Source: Pseudomonas sp. FP2196
Lineage (GTDB): Bacteria > Pseudomonadota > Gammaproteobacteria > Pseudomonadales > Pseudomonadaceae
Reading direction: 5' to 3'
Length of the DNA: 64,000 nt
Assembly: GCF_030687715.1 (NCBI RefSeq)
Contig: NZ_CP117445.1
Coordinates: 1,794,501 to 1,858,500, forward strand
Below, one piece after another: positions 48,029-57,427 of this stretch. Position 1 is the stretch's first letter, and each line of letters begins with the position of its first letter. The notes below the pieces were generated by a model. It was given only the letters and a program-made list of their open reading frames with translations, ran no database searches and was not told the DNA's origin. The translations under genes and the position numbers were made by a program.

Positions 48029-49654
48029 ATGAGTATCCGTAGTCTCAATATTGCCCCGCGTGCGGGCCTGGGTTTTGGCTTGTTGGCCCTGATGGTGTTT
48101 GCCCTTGGGGCGTTCGCCCTGCTGCAAATGTCGAACATGCGTGCCCAGTCCGACGAGGTCGACAACAACTGGCTGCCCAGCGTGATGGCGGTCGGCGAAA
48201 TGAGTCAGGACATGCTGCGTCTGCGTGCGTTAACCATGCGGCTGTTGCTCAACCGCGATGCGCAGGCACTGCAGCAGAATGTCGCCAAGCTCAATGAACT
48301 GCGGGGTGCGCTCAGTGAGGCTCAGCAGCGTTACGACGTGTTGATCGTGCTGCCTGAGGAGCGCCGACTGTTTGATCGCTTCAAGGTCGCCGAGCACCAA
48401 TATCTGGAGCTTCAGGCGCAGGTCATGCAGTTGTCTGCCCAGAATCGGGTGGAGGAGGCGGCGGCCATCCTCAATGGCGAGATGAGCCCCTTGGCCGACG
48501 AGATTGCGGTCACCCTGCGTGAACTGGTCGAACTGAACAAGCACAATGCCAATCTCGCCACCGAGGCCGCGCGGCTGGTCTTCACCAATTCGCGGGTGTG
48601 GGTCGGTGTAATGATTGGCATAACGGCGCTTGTCACAATCGGCCTGGCGCTGCTGCTGACTCGCAGCATCGTGCTGCCGTTGGCGCAATCCTTGGGCGTG
48701 GCGCAAGGGGTGGCGGGCGGTGATCTGACTGGCGATATCAACATCTGCGGAAAGGATGAGCCGGCGCGTCTGCTGCAGGCGCTGAAAAGCATGCAGCACA
48801 ATTTGCGCGATACGATTCGACAGATTTCCGAGTCTTCCAGCCAATTGGCCTCGGCTTCTGAAGAGCTGAGTTGCGTCACCGAAGACGCCACGCGCGGTTT
48901 ACATCAGCAGAGCCTGGAGATCGAGCAGGCGGCCACGGCGGTCAATCAGATGACCGCTGCGGTGGAGGAGGTGGCCAGCAACGCTGTGGCGACCTCCGAG
49001 GCCTCGCGTGAATCCGATCGTATCGCCCAGCATGGTCGTGAGCAGGTGCGGCAGACCGTGACTTCAATCGAATCCCTCGCCGAGGACGTTACGGCCAATG
49101 CAACGCAAGTCGAAGACCTTGCACAAAAGGTTCATGGCATCAGTAAGGTTTTGGATGTGATTCGTTCGATTGCCGAGCAAACCAACCTGCTGGCGCTGAA
49201 CGCGGCGATTGAAGCGGCCCGGGCCGGTGATGCCGGGCGTGGGTTTGCAGTGGTGGCGGATGAGGTGCGGGCATTGGCGCATCGTACTCAGCAGTCGACG
49301 CAAGAAATCGAGCAAATGATTGGCGGCATTCAGCAGGGCACCGATTCGGCGGTCGGTTCGATGCAGCGAAGCAATGTACGGGCGCGTTCGACGCTCGAAT
49401 TGGCAAAGGCAGCCGGGACTGCGCTGGAGGAAATCGCCTCGGCGTTCACCTTGATCAATGAGCGCAATCTGGTGATCGCCAGCGCCTCGGAAGAGCAGGC
49501 GGCGGTGGCGCGTGAGGTGGATCGCAATTTGATGAATATTCGTGATCTGGCGATGCAGACGTCGGCGGGGGCCAATCAGACCAGTGCGGCGAGCCAGGAG
49601 TTGTCGCGGTTGGCGGTGGATTTGAACAACATGGTGGCTAAGTTTTCAGTTTGA
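48029..49654 (+). CDS. Methyl-accepting chemotaxis protein
   Basis: 541 residues. TM1 (about 12-32), periplasmic four-helix-bundle domain (about 35-190, 4HB_MCP type), TM2 (about 191-212), HAMP (about 214-266), then the signalling coiled coil with the tip [38 protein letters not shown]. Methylation-type Glu/Gln pairs are on both sides of the tip. It senses an unknown periplasmic ligand and acts on CheA. The start at 48029 has GGAAGGA upstream. Single gene. Confidence 0.95.
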   Translation: MSIRSLNIAPRAGLGFGLLALMVFALGAFALLQMSNMRAQSDEVDNNWLPSVMAVGEMSQDMLRLRALTMRLLLNRDAQALQQNVAKLNELRGALSEAQQRYDVLIVLPEERRLFDRFKVAEHQYLELQAQVMQLSAQNRVEEAAAILNGEMSPLADEIAVTLRELVELNKHNANLATEAARLVFTNSRVWVGVMIGITALVTIGLALLLTRSIVLPLAQSLGVAQGVAGGDLTGDINICGKDEPARLLQALKSMQHNLRDTIRQISESSSQLASASEELSCVTEDATRGLHQQSLEIEQAATAVNQMTAAVEEVASNAVATSEASRESDRIAQHGREQVRQTVTSIESLAEDVTANATQVEDLAQKVHGISKVLDVIRSIAEQTNLLALNAAIEAARAGDAGRGFAVVADEVRALAHRTQQSTQEIEQMIGGIQQGTDSAVGSMQRSNVRARSTLELAKAAGTALEEIASAFTLINERNLVIASASEEQAAVAREVDRNLMNIRDLAMQTSAGANQTSAASQELSRLAVDLNNMVAKFSV

Positions 49655-49675
49655 GTGTGTGGTGAACCCGGGGTT

Positions 49676-49740
49676 GCCCTCACCCTAACCCTCCCGAAAC
49701 GTCGGACCGCCCAAGGGGAAAGGGCTGGGGTGAGGGGCGA
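49676..49740. repeat. REP-like dyad, CCCTCACCCTAACCC type
   Basis: CCCTCACCCTAACCCTCCC and, inverted, AAAGGGCTGGGGTGAGGGGC. Related to the nested element at 23082-23233. Confidence 0.75.
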
Positions 49741-49772
49741 GCCAGGCACAAATCTCCAGTCCAGCAGGCGAA

Positions 49773-49803
49773 AAAAAAGCCCCGCATTTCGCGGGGCTTT
49801 CTT
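49773..49803. terminator. Bidirectional terminator
   Basis: AAAGCCCCGC (49776-49785), loop ATTTC, GCGGGGCTTT (49791-49800), with an A8 run on the left and T-rich sequence on the right. Between the chemoreceptor gene and the convergent DUF3108 gene. Confidence 0.92.
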
Positions 49804-49816
49804 ATGTGGAGGTGGA

Positions 49817-50530
49817 TCAGCTGCCTTTAACGGTTTTGCCGTTGACCGTGCCGTCCTGGAGCATGATGTTGTACTCCTTGCCGTCGGTTTCAACCTGTTG
49901 CAGGCGAACCAGCAGGTAATCCCAATCCTTGGCGAACCACAGGACGGTGATGCGCTTGCTTTGTGTCGGGTCGCGCACGCGCTCGACCTTGATCGCATCG
50001 ATCTTGCCGGCCTTGGTCTCGACTTTTTCCGAGCCCAGTACGCGGAAGTCGTAGGTGTCTACTTCGCCGTCATCGACCACTTGGTAGCTCATGGTCTTCT
50101 TGCCAGCGGCGACGTCATGCTGCAGTGCCAACTGGTAAGTGGATTTGTCGACCATGCCGCGGTTCAGCGGGATCTTCACCGCGTCGCCACGGTCGGTACC
50201 GGTGACCATTTTGCTGTTCCAGTCGAAATCCAGATCAGCCTTCTTGGCCTTGCCCAGACCGCCACGTTCAAAGTGGTAGGACTGTGGCAACAAGGTGTCC
50301 TTGTCCAACGTCAGGGTGCTTTCTTCACTCAGGCTGGCGATCATCATCGAGGCCTTGAAGCTGAGTTTCCAGACACCGTTGGCTTCCTTGGTCAGGCTGC
50401 GTTCGGCGGTGCCGCTCATGGGCAGCTGCTTCCAGTCGGCGGTGTAGCTGGCGGAGAACGGTTGAAGGTCTGCCGCCTGTGCGAAAGGCAGGGCGAGCAG
50501 TGCGCAAGCGAAGAGCAGGGCGCGACGCAT
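49817..50530 (-). CDS. DUF3108 periplasmic protein
   Basis: 237 residues. Signal peptide 1-19 (ending FAQA before ADLQPFSASYTADW). The rest has beta-rich DUF3108 features: LPMSGTAERSLTKEANGVWKL, QSYHFERGGLGKAKKADLDFDW and ITVLWFAKDWDYLLVRLQQVE. Function unknown. It follows purM and purN on the same strand (8-bp gap after purN), an order kept in pseudomonads. Confidence 0.9.
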   Translation of the reverse strand: MRRALLFACALLALPFAQAADLQPFSASYTADWKQLPMSGTAERSLTKEANGVWKLSFKASMMIASLSEESTLTLDKDTLLPQSYHFERGGLGKAKKADLDFDWNSKMVTGTDRGDAVKIPLNRGMVDKSTYQLALQHDVAAGKKTMSYQVVDDGEVDTYDFRVLGSEKVETKAGKIDAIKVERVRDPTQSKRITVLWFAKDWDYLLVRLQQVETDGKEYNIMLQDGTVNGKTVKGS

Positions 50531-50538
50531 AATATCTC

Positions 50539-51189
50539 CTAGTTTCGAATCAAGTGGCCGCTGGCCGCGAGTAACTGGCCGTCCAGTGAAGCACCTTGCT
50601 CACCGAGTGCCAGTCGCCCTTCGGCAAACCAGCGTACGGCCAGCGGGTAGATCAGGTGTTCCTGAACATGCACTCGCTGCGCAAGAGTCTGCGGCGTGTC
50701 GTGCAACTCTACCGGTAATACTGCCTGTACGACCAGTGGCCCGCCATCGAGTTCCTCGGTGACGAAGTGTACAGAGCAGCCGTGCTCGGTGTCGCCGGCC
50801 TCCAGTGCGCGCTGATGAGTGTGTAACCCTTTGTATTTGGGCAGCAGCGACGGATGGATGTTGAGCAGGCGACCCTGATAGTGGCGAACGAAGTCAGCGC
50901 TGAGAATGCGCATGAATCCGGCCAGCACCACGAGCTTGGGATTGAATTCGTCGATCAGTTCGATCAGAGCAGCATCGAAGGCCTCGCGGCCTTCAAATGC
51001 CTTGTGATCCAGTGAGCGGGTGGCGATACCCGCGTCACTGGCGCGTTGCAGGCCGTAGGCGTCGGCGCGGTTGGAAATCACCGCAGCGATGCGGACCGGG
51101 CTGTCGCCGGTCCGCGTGCTGTCGATCAGGGCCTGCAAGTTACTGCCGGTGCCGGACAACAGCACCACGACATCACAGGTTGCGGACAT
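50539..51189 (-). CDS. purN: Phosphoribosylglycinamide formyltransferase
   Basis: 216 residues. Transfers formyl from 10-formyl-THF to GAR in purine synthesis. VVLLSGTGSNLQALIDS, FMRILSADFVRHYQGRLLNIHPSLLPKYKG with the catalytic Asn and His, and HGCSVHFVTEELDGGP with the catalytic Asp region. Its start overlaps the purM stop by one base (TAATG), so the two are coupled. Confidence 0.97.
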   Translation of the reverse strand: MSATCDVVVLLSGTGSNLQALIDSTRTGDSPVRIAAVISNRADAYGLQRASDAGIATRSLDHKAFEGREAFDAALIELIDEFNPKLVVLAGFMRILSADFVRHYQGRLLNIHPSLLPKYKGLHTHQRALEAGDTEHGCSVHFVTEELDGGPLVVQAVLPVELHDTPQTLAQRVHVQEHLIYPLAVRWFAEGRLALGEQGASLDGQLLAASGHLIRN

Positions 51190-52247
51190 TAATGAGCCTT
51201 AAGGTTCTGCAGATCAACCTGAGCAGCGCCTTCGGCAGCGGCAGCGATCTGGCCGATGACCCAAGGCTGTTCGCCGGCGTCACGCAGGGTGTTCAGGGCC
51301 ACTTCAACGTGCTCCTGAGCCACGCAGATAACCATGCCGACGCCGCAGTTCAGAACGCGGTGCATTTCGGTCTCGTCAACGTTGCCTTTCTCTTGCAGCC
51401 AGTCGAAGACGGCAGGTCGAGTCCAGCTGGCCACATCAACCACGGCCTGAGCGCCTTTTGGCAGAACGCGCGGGATGTTGTCGAGCAGGCCGCCACCGGT
51501 GATGTGGGCCATGGCTTTGACGGCGCCGGTTTCTTTGATCAGCTTGAGCAGCGGCTTCACGTAGATGCGGGTTGGGGCCATCAGCAGATCGGTCAGCGGT
51601 TTGCCGTCGAGCTGGGTGTTTTCGATGTCGGCGCCGGAGACTTCGATGATCTTGCGGATCAGCGAGTAGCCGTTAGAGTGCGGGCCGGACGATGGCAGGG
51701 CGATCAGGGCGTCACCGGTGGCGACTTTCGAGCCGTCGATGATTTCCGATTTTTCCACGACGCCGACGCAGAAGCCGGCCAGGTCGTAGTCTTCGCCTTC
51801 GTACATGCCTGGCATTTCAGCGGTTTCGCCGCCGACCAGCGAGCAACCGGACAGTTCACAGCCAGCGCCGATACCGGTTACAACCTGGGCAGCGGTGTCG
51901 ACGTTGAGTTTGCCGGTGGCGTAGTAGTCGAGGAAGAACAGTGGCTCGGCGCCGCACACTACGAGGTCGTTGACGCACATGGCGACCAGGTCGATGCCGA
52001 TGCTGTCGTGCTTGTTCAGGTTCAGGGCCAGGCGCAGCTTGGTGCCGACGCCGTCAGTACCGGAAACCAGCACAGGTTGCTTGTAGCCGGCCGGGATTTC
52101 GCAGAGGGCGCCGAAACCGCCCAGGCCGCCCATGACTTCCGGACGCGCAGTGCGCTTGGCGACGCTCTTGATGCGTTCGACCAATGCTTCACCGGCGTCG
52201 ATGTCTACACCGGCGTCCTTGTAGCTCAGGGAGGGTTGCTTGCTCAT
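51189..52247 (-). CDS. purM: Phosphoribosylformylglycinamidine cyclo-ligase (AIR synthetase)
   Basis: 352 residues. Makes AIR from FGAM with [23 protein letters not shown] at the start, [60 protein letters not shown] and [16 protein letters not shown] are all standard. First gene of purM-purN-DUF3108. Confidence 0.98.
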   Translation of the reverse strand: MSKQPSLSYKDAGVDIDAGEALVERIKSVAKRTARPEVMGGLGGFGALCEIPAGYKQPVLVSGTDGVGTKLRLALNLNKHDSIGIDLVAMCVNDLVVCGAEPLFFLDYYATGKLNVDTAAQVVTGIGAGCELSGCSLVGGETAEMPGMYEGEDYDLAGFCVGVVEKSEIIDGSKVATGDALIALPSSGPHSNGYSLIRKIIEVSGADIENTQLDGKPLTDLLMAPTRIYVKPLLKLIKETGAVKAMAHITGGGLLDNIPRVLPKGAQAVVDVASWTRPAVFDWLQEKGNVDETEMHRVLNCGVGMVICVAQEHVEVALNTLRDAGEQPWVIGQIAAAAEGAAQVDLQNLKAH

Positions 52248-52616
52248 GATCCAGGCCTTTAGGGGGGATTCAGGGGTAACGACCGAGTCCAGCGGGGCGC
52301 CGAAGTCGATGGGGCGATTGCCTCACGCGAGTTTCGAGGTGCCCGGCTGTTGCCGGTCTGCGAAGGCGCGCGATTTTATCAGGCTTGAGGGGCAGCGGCC
52401 ATCCTCACGCCGACGGGCAGGGGCATATCAGTGGAAATTTTTTGCAATTGCGGCATGTGGGTGCCTGTATAAGGTGTGGCAATTAACCGTCTATCGTTAT
52501 CACTGTGCAAAAACTTACCGCTGTCGTGTGAATGTTTAGTGCTGGCAGATTGTCACAGTCTGGCTAAATCGGTTCACGCGGCCTGTTCCAGCCGCTCCTG
52601 TCGACGGGAATTCTCC
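52248..52616. promoter_or_regulatory. Divergent purM / DUF2066 promoter region
   Basis: About 370 bases between divergent genes; an in-frame extension of the DUF2066 gene begins at 52476 but has no signal peptide or family residues, so I treat it as leader. An AT-rich patch occurs near 52435-52515. No clear operator seen. Confidence 0.45.
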
Positions 52617-53675
52617 ATGCGTTTTTGTAAATTGTTGGTTGTGGGTTGTTTGTCTGTGGTCAGCCTGGCGAGTCATGCCGAAAACCTCAAAGGCCTTTAT
52701 CAAGTGCGTCAGCCGGTCAGCAGCCAGGCGCCGGAAGAGCGAGATCGCGCCACTCAGGCCGCGCTGGATACGTTGGTGCTGCGCCTGACCGGCGATCCCA
52801 AGGCGCCGCAAAATCCGGGGCTGGCGGCAGTTCGCAAGGACCCTCAGCAGATTATCAGTCAGTTCGGTTTTGATGCCGGGCCGCCGGAGGTGCTGAAAAT
52901 CGACTTCGACCCGAGCAGCACCGAACAGGCATTGCGCCGCGCCGGGTTGTCTTTGTGGGGCGCCAGTCGGCCGTCGATTCTGAGTTGGTGGCTGAACGAT
53001 TCCACCGAAGGTTCGAGTCTGGTCGGTGATGGTCAGGCTGCCGCCGCGCCATTGCGGAATGCCGCTCAGCATCGCGGACTGCCGCTGCGTTTGCCGCTGG
53101 CGGATCTGAGTGAACAGCTTGTTGCCACAGCACCTGCGCTGGAAGGTGCTGATCCGGCGCCGTTGCGCGGTGCGTCCGAGCGCTATAACGCGGACGCCTT
53201 GCTGGCGGTGCACGCGCGCGAAGAAGGCGGGCAGTGGCAGGCCAAATGGCACTTGTGGCTGGGCGATCAAAAAGAGGCGGGCAGTGTGCAAGGTGCTGAT
53301 CAGGCTGCCGTCGCTGACGCAGTGATGCTGGCAGTGTCCGAGCGCCTGGCGCCGCGTTTTGTGGCCAAGCCTGGCGCTTCGGGTCAGCAGACTCTGGAAG
53401 TGCAGGGCATGAATCTTGAGCATTACGCCGCGCTGTTGCGGTTACTCGAACCGTTTGGCGTGCGTCTGCAGAGTGTCGATGGCGATCGCATCGTGTATCG
53501 GGTCAATGGCAGTGCCGATCAGATGCGCGCGCAGTTGTCGCTGGCGAAGTTGCAGGAGCTGCCGGCTGAAGCGCCAGCCCCGGTGGCCGCGCCGCAGCCT
53601 GCGGTGGCAGGTGCAACGCCTGTCGCGGCTCCGGCACCGACACCTGCTGCGCCGTCGTTGCGGTTTCGCTGGTAA
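52617..53675 (+). CDS. DUF2066 periplasmic protein
   Basis: 352 residues. Signal peptide 1-22 (LASHA before ENLKGLYQVRQPV). DUF2066 features: RDRATQAALDTLVLRLTGDP, QFGFD, LRRAGLSLWGASRPSILSWWLND and RGLPLRLPLADL. The C-terminal 40 residues are an Ala/Pro-rich tail. Function unknown; the order purM (divergent), this gene, permease, hda is conserved in pseudomonads. Confidence 0.9.
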   Translation: MRFCKLLVVGCLSVVSLASHAENLKGLYQVRQPVSSQAPEERDRATQAALDTLVLRLTGDPKAPQNPGLAAVRKDPQQIISQFGFDAGPPEVLKIDFDPSSTEQALRRAGLSLWGASRPSILSWWLNDSTEGSSLVGDGQAAAAPLRNAAQHRGLPLRLPLADLSEQLVATAPALEGADPAPLRGASERYNADALLAVHAREEGGQWQAKWHLWLGDQKEAGSVQGADQAAVADAVMLAVSERLAPRFVAKPGASGQQTLEVQGMNLEHYAALLRLLEPFGVRLQSVDGDRIVYRVNGSADQMRAQLSLAKLQELPAEAPAPVAAPQPAVAGATPVAAPAPTPAAPSLRFRW

Positions 53676-53709
53676 GTCTTTCTTTATATAGAAGCAGTAG
53701 GAGTGGTAC

Positions 53710-54783
53710 ATGGCCGATACGCGGCGTTGGTTCTGGCTCGGTGGGGTGGTCCTGCTTTGCGCGTTTGTGTGGTTGCTGCACCCGATCCTCACGCCGTTTC
53801 TGGTGGCGTTGCTATTGGCGTATCTGTTCGATCCGCTGGTGGATCGGTTGGAGAAGCTCGGCTTGTCGCGCACTTGGGGCGTGATCGCGGTGTTTGCCTT
53901 GTTCACCCTGATCGTCACGGCGCTGATGCTCGTGCTGGTGCCGATGCTCGCCAAGCAGTTGCTGCGTTTGTACGAACTGGCCCCGCAAATGCTCGACTGG
54001 TTGCAACACACCGCTGTGCCGTGGGCGCAGTCGAAACTGGGCTTGTCTGACGGGTTCTGGAAGTTCGACAAGGTCAAAGCGGCGATCAGCGAACACATGG
54101 GTCAGACCACCGATATCGTCGGTGTGGTGCTGAGCCAGGCAACCGCGTCGAGTCTGGCGTTGATCGGCTGGCTGGCCAATCTGGTGCTGATCCCGGTAGT
54201 GAGTTTCTACCTGCTGCGCGACTGGGACGTGATGATGGCCAAGATCCGCAGCCTGCTGCCGCGTGATCGTGAAGAGCGCGTGGTGGCGCTGGCTGGCGAA
54301 TGCCATGAAGTGCTGGGTGCCTTTGTGCGCGGGCAGTTGCTGGTGATGTTGGCGCTGGGCGTGATTTATGCGGCGGGGCTGATGATTGTCGGCCTGGAGC
54401 TGGGCCTGTTGATTGGTCTGATCGCAGGTCTGGCGGCGATCGTGCCGTACATGGGCTTTGTGATCGGCATTGGCGCGGCGCTGATCGCCGGGTTGTTCCA
54501 GTTCGGTGGCGATCTGTACCCGATGATCGGGATCGTCGCAGTATTCATGGTCGGTCAGGCGCTGGAAGGCATGGTGCTGACGCCGCTGTTGGTGGGCGAC
54601 CGGATCGGCCTGCATCCGGTGGCGGTGATCTTTGCGATTCTGGCTGGCGGTGAGCTGTTCGGTTTCACCGGTGTGCTGCTGGCACTGCCGGTGGCGGCGG
54701 TGATTATGGTGTTGGTGCGCCACGTGCACGATTTGTACAAAGATTCCGACATCTATAGTGGGGTCGACGAACCCGAGTTGTAA
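53710..54783 (+). CDS. AI-2E family transporter (PerM-like)
   Basis: 357 residues with about eight helices. N-terminal FLVALLLAYLFDPLVDRLEKLGLSRTWGVI and C-terminal GLAAIVPYMGFVIGIGAALIAGL, VFMVGQALEGMVLTPLLVGDRIGLHPV and FAILAGGELFGFTGVLLALP are the family marks. Members move AI-2 or, in other lineages, sodium against protons; the substrate here is not known. It ends 219 bp before hda. Confidence 0.93.
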   Translation: MADTRRWFWLGGVVLLCAFVWLLHPILTPFLVALLLAYLFDPLVDRLEKLGLSRTWGVIAVFALFTLIVTALMLVLVPMLAKQLLRLYELAPQMLDWLQHTAVPWAQSKLGLSDGFWKFDKVKAAISEHMGQTTDIVGVVLSQATASSLALIGWLANLVLIPVVSFYLLRDWDVMMAKIRSLLPRDREERVVALAGECHEVLGAFVRGQLLVMLALGVIYAAGLMIVGLELGLLIGLIAGLAAIVPYMGFVIGIGAALIAGLFQFGGDLYPMIGIVAVFMVGQALEGMVLTPLLVGDRIGLHPVAVIFAILAGGELFGFTGVLLALPVAAVIMVLVRHVHDLYKDSDIYSGVDEPEL

Positions 54784-55001
54784 CTTCATCGTGGGCCGCC
54801 CGGCATTGCGCCGGGTTGGCCCGTGTTTTGCGGGTCAACTGGAGCGGCAGCGTCAGAGAATCTGCCATAAAACCAGTGTGTTAACGCAAACCTTTGATTT
54901 TGCTTGGACTCTGTCGCATTGTGCGCTCAGCTTCACGGGTATAAACTTCGCAAACTTTACACAGAGGCCACTAACGGTTCCTTGAGAACTGTTCAGTCAG
55001 C

Positions 55002-55706
55002 ATGAAACCGATTCAGCTGCCCCTAGGTGTGCGTCTGCGTGACGACGCCACCTTCATCAACTACTACCCAGGCGCCAATGCCGCTGCACTCGGCTATGTC
55101 GAGCGCTTATGCGAAGCCGACGCCGGCTGGACAGAAAGCCTGATCTACCTGTGGGGCAAACACGGCGTAGGGCGTACGCATCTGTTGCAGGCAGCATGTC
55201 TGCGTTTCGAGCAGATGGGGGAGCCGGCGGTGTACCTGCCACTGGCCGAGTTGATGGATCGCGGCGTCGAGATTCTCGACAACCTCGAGCAGTACGAGCT
55301 GGTTTGCCTGGATGACTTGCAGGTAATTGCCGGCAAGGCTGACTGGGAGGAGGCGATGTTTCATCTGTTCAATCGTCTGCGTGACAGTGGTCGGCGTCTG
55401 CTGATCGCTGCATCTACTTCACCGCGTGAGCTGCCGGTCAAACTGGCTGACTTGAAATCACGGCTGACGCTGGCGCTGATTTTCCAGATGCGCCCACTCT
55501 CCGACGAAGACAAATTACGTGCCCTGCAATTGCGCGCATCGCGTCGTGGTCTGCACCTGACCGATGAAGTCGGGCATTTTATTTTGACCCGCGGTACCCG
55601 CAGCATGAGTGCATTGTTCGACTTGCTCGAACAGCTCGATCAGGCCTCTTTGCAGGCTCAGCGCAAGCTGACAATTCCCTTTCTCAAAGAAACGCTAGGT
55701 TGGTAA
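55002..55706 (+). CDS. hda: DnaA regulatory inactivator Hda
   Basis: 234 residues, DnaA-like AAA+ protein without the DnaA DNA-binding domain. The N-terminal QLPLGVRL (5-12) is the beta-clamp-binding motif. Walker A is GKHGVGRTHLLQA with Arg for the usual Lys, as in E. coli Hda; Walker B is LVCLDDLQ. The C-terminal lid includes LRASRRGLHLTDEVGHFIL. With the clamp it stimulates ATP hydrolysis by DnaA and limits re-initiation of replication. Confidence 0.95.
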   Translation: MKPIQLPLGVRLRDDATFINYYPGANAAALGYVERLCEADAGWTESLIYLWGKHGVGRTHLLQAACLRFEQMGEPAVYLPLAELMDRGVEILDNLEQYELVCLDDLQVIAGKADWEEAMFHLFNRLRDSGRRLLIAASTSPRELPVKLADLKSRLTLALIFQMRPLSDEDKLRALQLRASRRGLHLTDEVGHFILTRGTRSMSALFDLLEQLDQASLQAQRKLTIPFLKETLGW

Positions 55707-55920
55707 ATCCAAGGCTTTCAGCGGGTTTCGGCAAATTTCAGGCGCCAGAAAATCCGCTTTCCTGCACGTTGTACAGGCTACGTTTCGATTCAAATGGGCT
55801 TAAGCGCTTAGATGTAAACGAGAAACCGGGAAGTCACAAAAAGATCGATTGAATTTGCAAATGAGGTTGATAGCGGGCATAGTCTCGGCTTCTTTACAAC
55901 TATCAGCCACGGTCGTGCCC

Positions 55921-56535
55921 ATGCTAAAGCGCTTCGCACCCCTCGTGCCTCTCGCACTCGTCACCCTGTTGTACGGTTGTGCTGCTCATTCTCCAGTCCA
56001 AGAGCAGCCTCAACAGGTTAAAAATTCTGCCACTGCCCAGTCTTCTGTTATTTACCAGGAAGAGCTGGACACCGAAAAAGAACTGTCGGACTTCAACAAG
56101 AAGCCGTACGAGCTTCCGGTTCTGGCCGACAGCATCCTCGAACGCGGCATGTCCCTGATCGGTACCCGTTACCGTTTTGGCGGTACCTCCGAAGCCGGTT
56201 TCGATTGCAGCGGTTTCATCGGCTATCTGTTCCGCGAAGAAGCCGGCATGAACCTGCCGCGCTCCACTCGCGAAATGATCAATGTGGATGCGCCGCTGGT
56301 ATCGCGCAGCAACCTTGAGCCTGGCGATCTGCTGTTCTTCGCCACCAACGGTCGTCGCGGTCGTGTCAGCCACGCCGGGATCTACCTGGGTGACAATCAG
56401 TTCATTCACTCCAGCAGTCGTCGCAGCGGCGGTGTTCGCATAGACAGCCTGGGTGACAGTTACTGGAGCAAGACCTTCATCGAAGCCAAACGTGCTTTGG
56501 CGAACGCTCCTACCGTAGTGACTGCTCGCAAGTAA
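55921..56535 (+). CDS. NlpC/P60 family lipoprotein (peptidoglycan endopeptidase)
   Basis: 204 residues. Signal peptide with lipobox LLYGC (Cys20). NlpC/P60 domain (about 80-200): nucleophile Cys in AGFDCSGFIGYLF, then LPRSTREM, PGDLLFFAT, catalytic His in RVSHAGIYLGDNQFIHS. Cuts peptide stems of peptidoglycan. The start at 55921 was chosen by the signal peptide. A second, similar gene follows; this is a tandem duplicate. Confidence 0.93.
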   Translation: MLKRFAPLVPLALVTLLYGCAAHSPVQEQPQQVKNSATAQSSVIYQEELDTEKELSDFNKKPYELPVLADSILERGMSLIGTRYRFGGTSEAGFDCSGFIGYLFREEAGMNLPRSTREMINVDAPLVSRSNLEPGDLLFFATNGRRGRVSHAGIYLGDNQFIHSSSRRSGGVRIDSLGDSYWSKTFIEAKRALANAPTVVTARK

Positions 56536-56625
56536 TCTCCCCGTTGTCGCTGCATTCGCGGCGACAAAAACGGCTTCCGGGAACGGAGTAGACCTATACT
56601 TTACAAGGTGAAGTTAAAGTCTTAC

Positions 56626-56653
56626 TTGAAGTTTGCCGCGTAGCCGCTAGAAT
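56626..56653 (+). promoter_or_regulatory. Putative sigma-70 promoter in the NlpC/P60 intergenic region
   Basis: TTGAAG (56626-56631) and TAGAAT (56648-56653) with a 16-bp spacer; transcription would begin near 56660, only about 14 bases before the terminator hairpin at 56674. Good match to consensus but read by eye only. Confidence 0.5.
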
Positions 56654-56673
56654 CCTGAATCTATATTGATGGC

Positions 56674-56706
56674 AAACCGCCTGCGTGCCACGCAGGCGGT
56701 TTTGTT
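56674..56706 (+). terminator. Strong hairpin with T-tract between the two NlpC/P60 genes
   Basis: AAACCGCCTGCGTG, one base, then its inverted copy CACGCAGGCGGTTT, followed by TGTTTTCT. It may end the first gene's transcript, or act as an attenuator in the leader of the second gene, whose ATG is about 50 bp further on. Confidence 0.88.
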
Positions 56707-56756
56707 TTCTGTCCATCCGGCAGAGAAAGCCGCAGCCAGATCAGGATGTTCTGCTT

Positions 56757-57293
56757 ATGACCATGTCGGCCCGCCTCGCATTGATGTTCTTCGCAGCGTT
56801 GCTCAGCGCCTGCGCCAGTCGTACGCCGCCAACTGCGCCGGTGGTTCGCGCGCCGGTGGTGTTCGGTCCCTCCCAAGCCTTTTCTCCTGCTGCTGAAGAC
56901 GTGTTGTTTCGCGCCCTCGGCCTGGTCGGCACGCCTTATCGCTGGGGCGGCAATACGCCGGATTCGGGATTTGATTGCAGTGGGCTGATCGGCTTCGTTT
57001 ACCGTGATGCGGCGGGTATTTCTCTGCCGCGCTCCACGCGCGAGCTGATCGTCATGCAGGCGCCCAATGTCGGCAAGGAAGGCTTGCAGACCGGTGACCT
57101 GATCTTCTTCGCCACCAATGGCGGCTCGCAGGTCAGCCATGCGGGGATTTATGTCGGGGAAGGGCGATTCGTGCATGCGCCGGCAACTGGCGGCACGGTG
57201 AAGCTCGATAGCCTGTCGAAGGCGTATTGGCAGAAGGCGTATCTGAGTGCGAAGCGGGTGTTGCAGCCTGAGCATCTGGCGCATAACCCGTAA
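56757..57293 (+). CDS. NlpC/P60 family lipoprotein (second tandem copy)
   Basis: 178 residues. Lipobox LLSAC (Cys17 or so) after a signal peptide. NlpC/P60 domain: GFDCSGLIGFVYRDAAGISLPRSTREL, TGDLIFFATNGGSQVSHAGIYVGEGRFVHAP. It shares a high proportion of residues with the gene at 55921, but has a shorter linker. The ATG at 56757 was chosen; 56763 (MSARLALMFF) is also possible. Likely a peptidoglycan endopeptidase of the outer membrane. Confidence 0.92.
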   Translation: MTMSARLALMFFAALLSACASRTPPTAPVVRAPVVFGPSQAFSPAAEDVLFRALGLVGTPYRWGGNTPDSGFDCSGLIGFVYRDAAGISLPRSTRELIVMQAPNVGKEGLQTGDLIFFATNGGSQVSHAGIYVGEGRFVHAPATGGTVKLDSLSKAYWQKAYLSAKRVLQPEHLAHNP

Positions 57294-57317
57294 TTCAAGT
57301 TGCCCAAAATCTAATGT

Positions 57318-57405
57318 GTAGGAGTGAGCCTGCTCGCGATGACGGTGTCAGATTCAACATCAATGTTGAATGATCGACCGCTATCGCGAGCAGGCTCACT
57401 CCTAC
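57318..57405. repeat. REPIN, GTAGGAGTGAGCCTGCTCGCGAT type
   Basis: Arms 57318-57340 and 57383-57405 are exact inverted copies of 23 bp. Between the second NlpC/P60 gene and the convergent dehydrogenase gene. Confidence 0.93.
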
Positions 57406-57427
57406 AGTTGTTTGTGCATGGCGAAAA

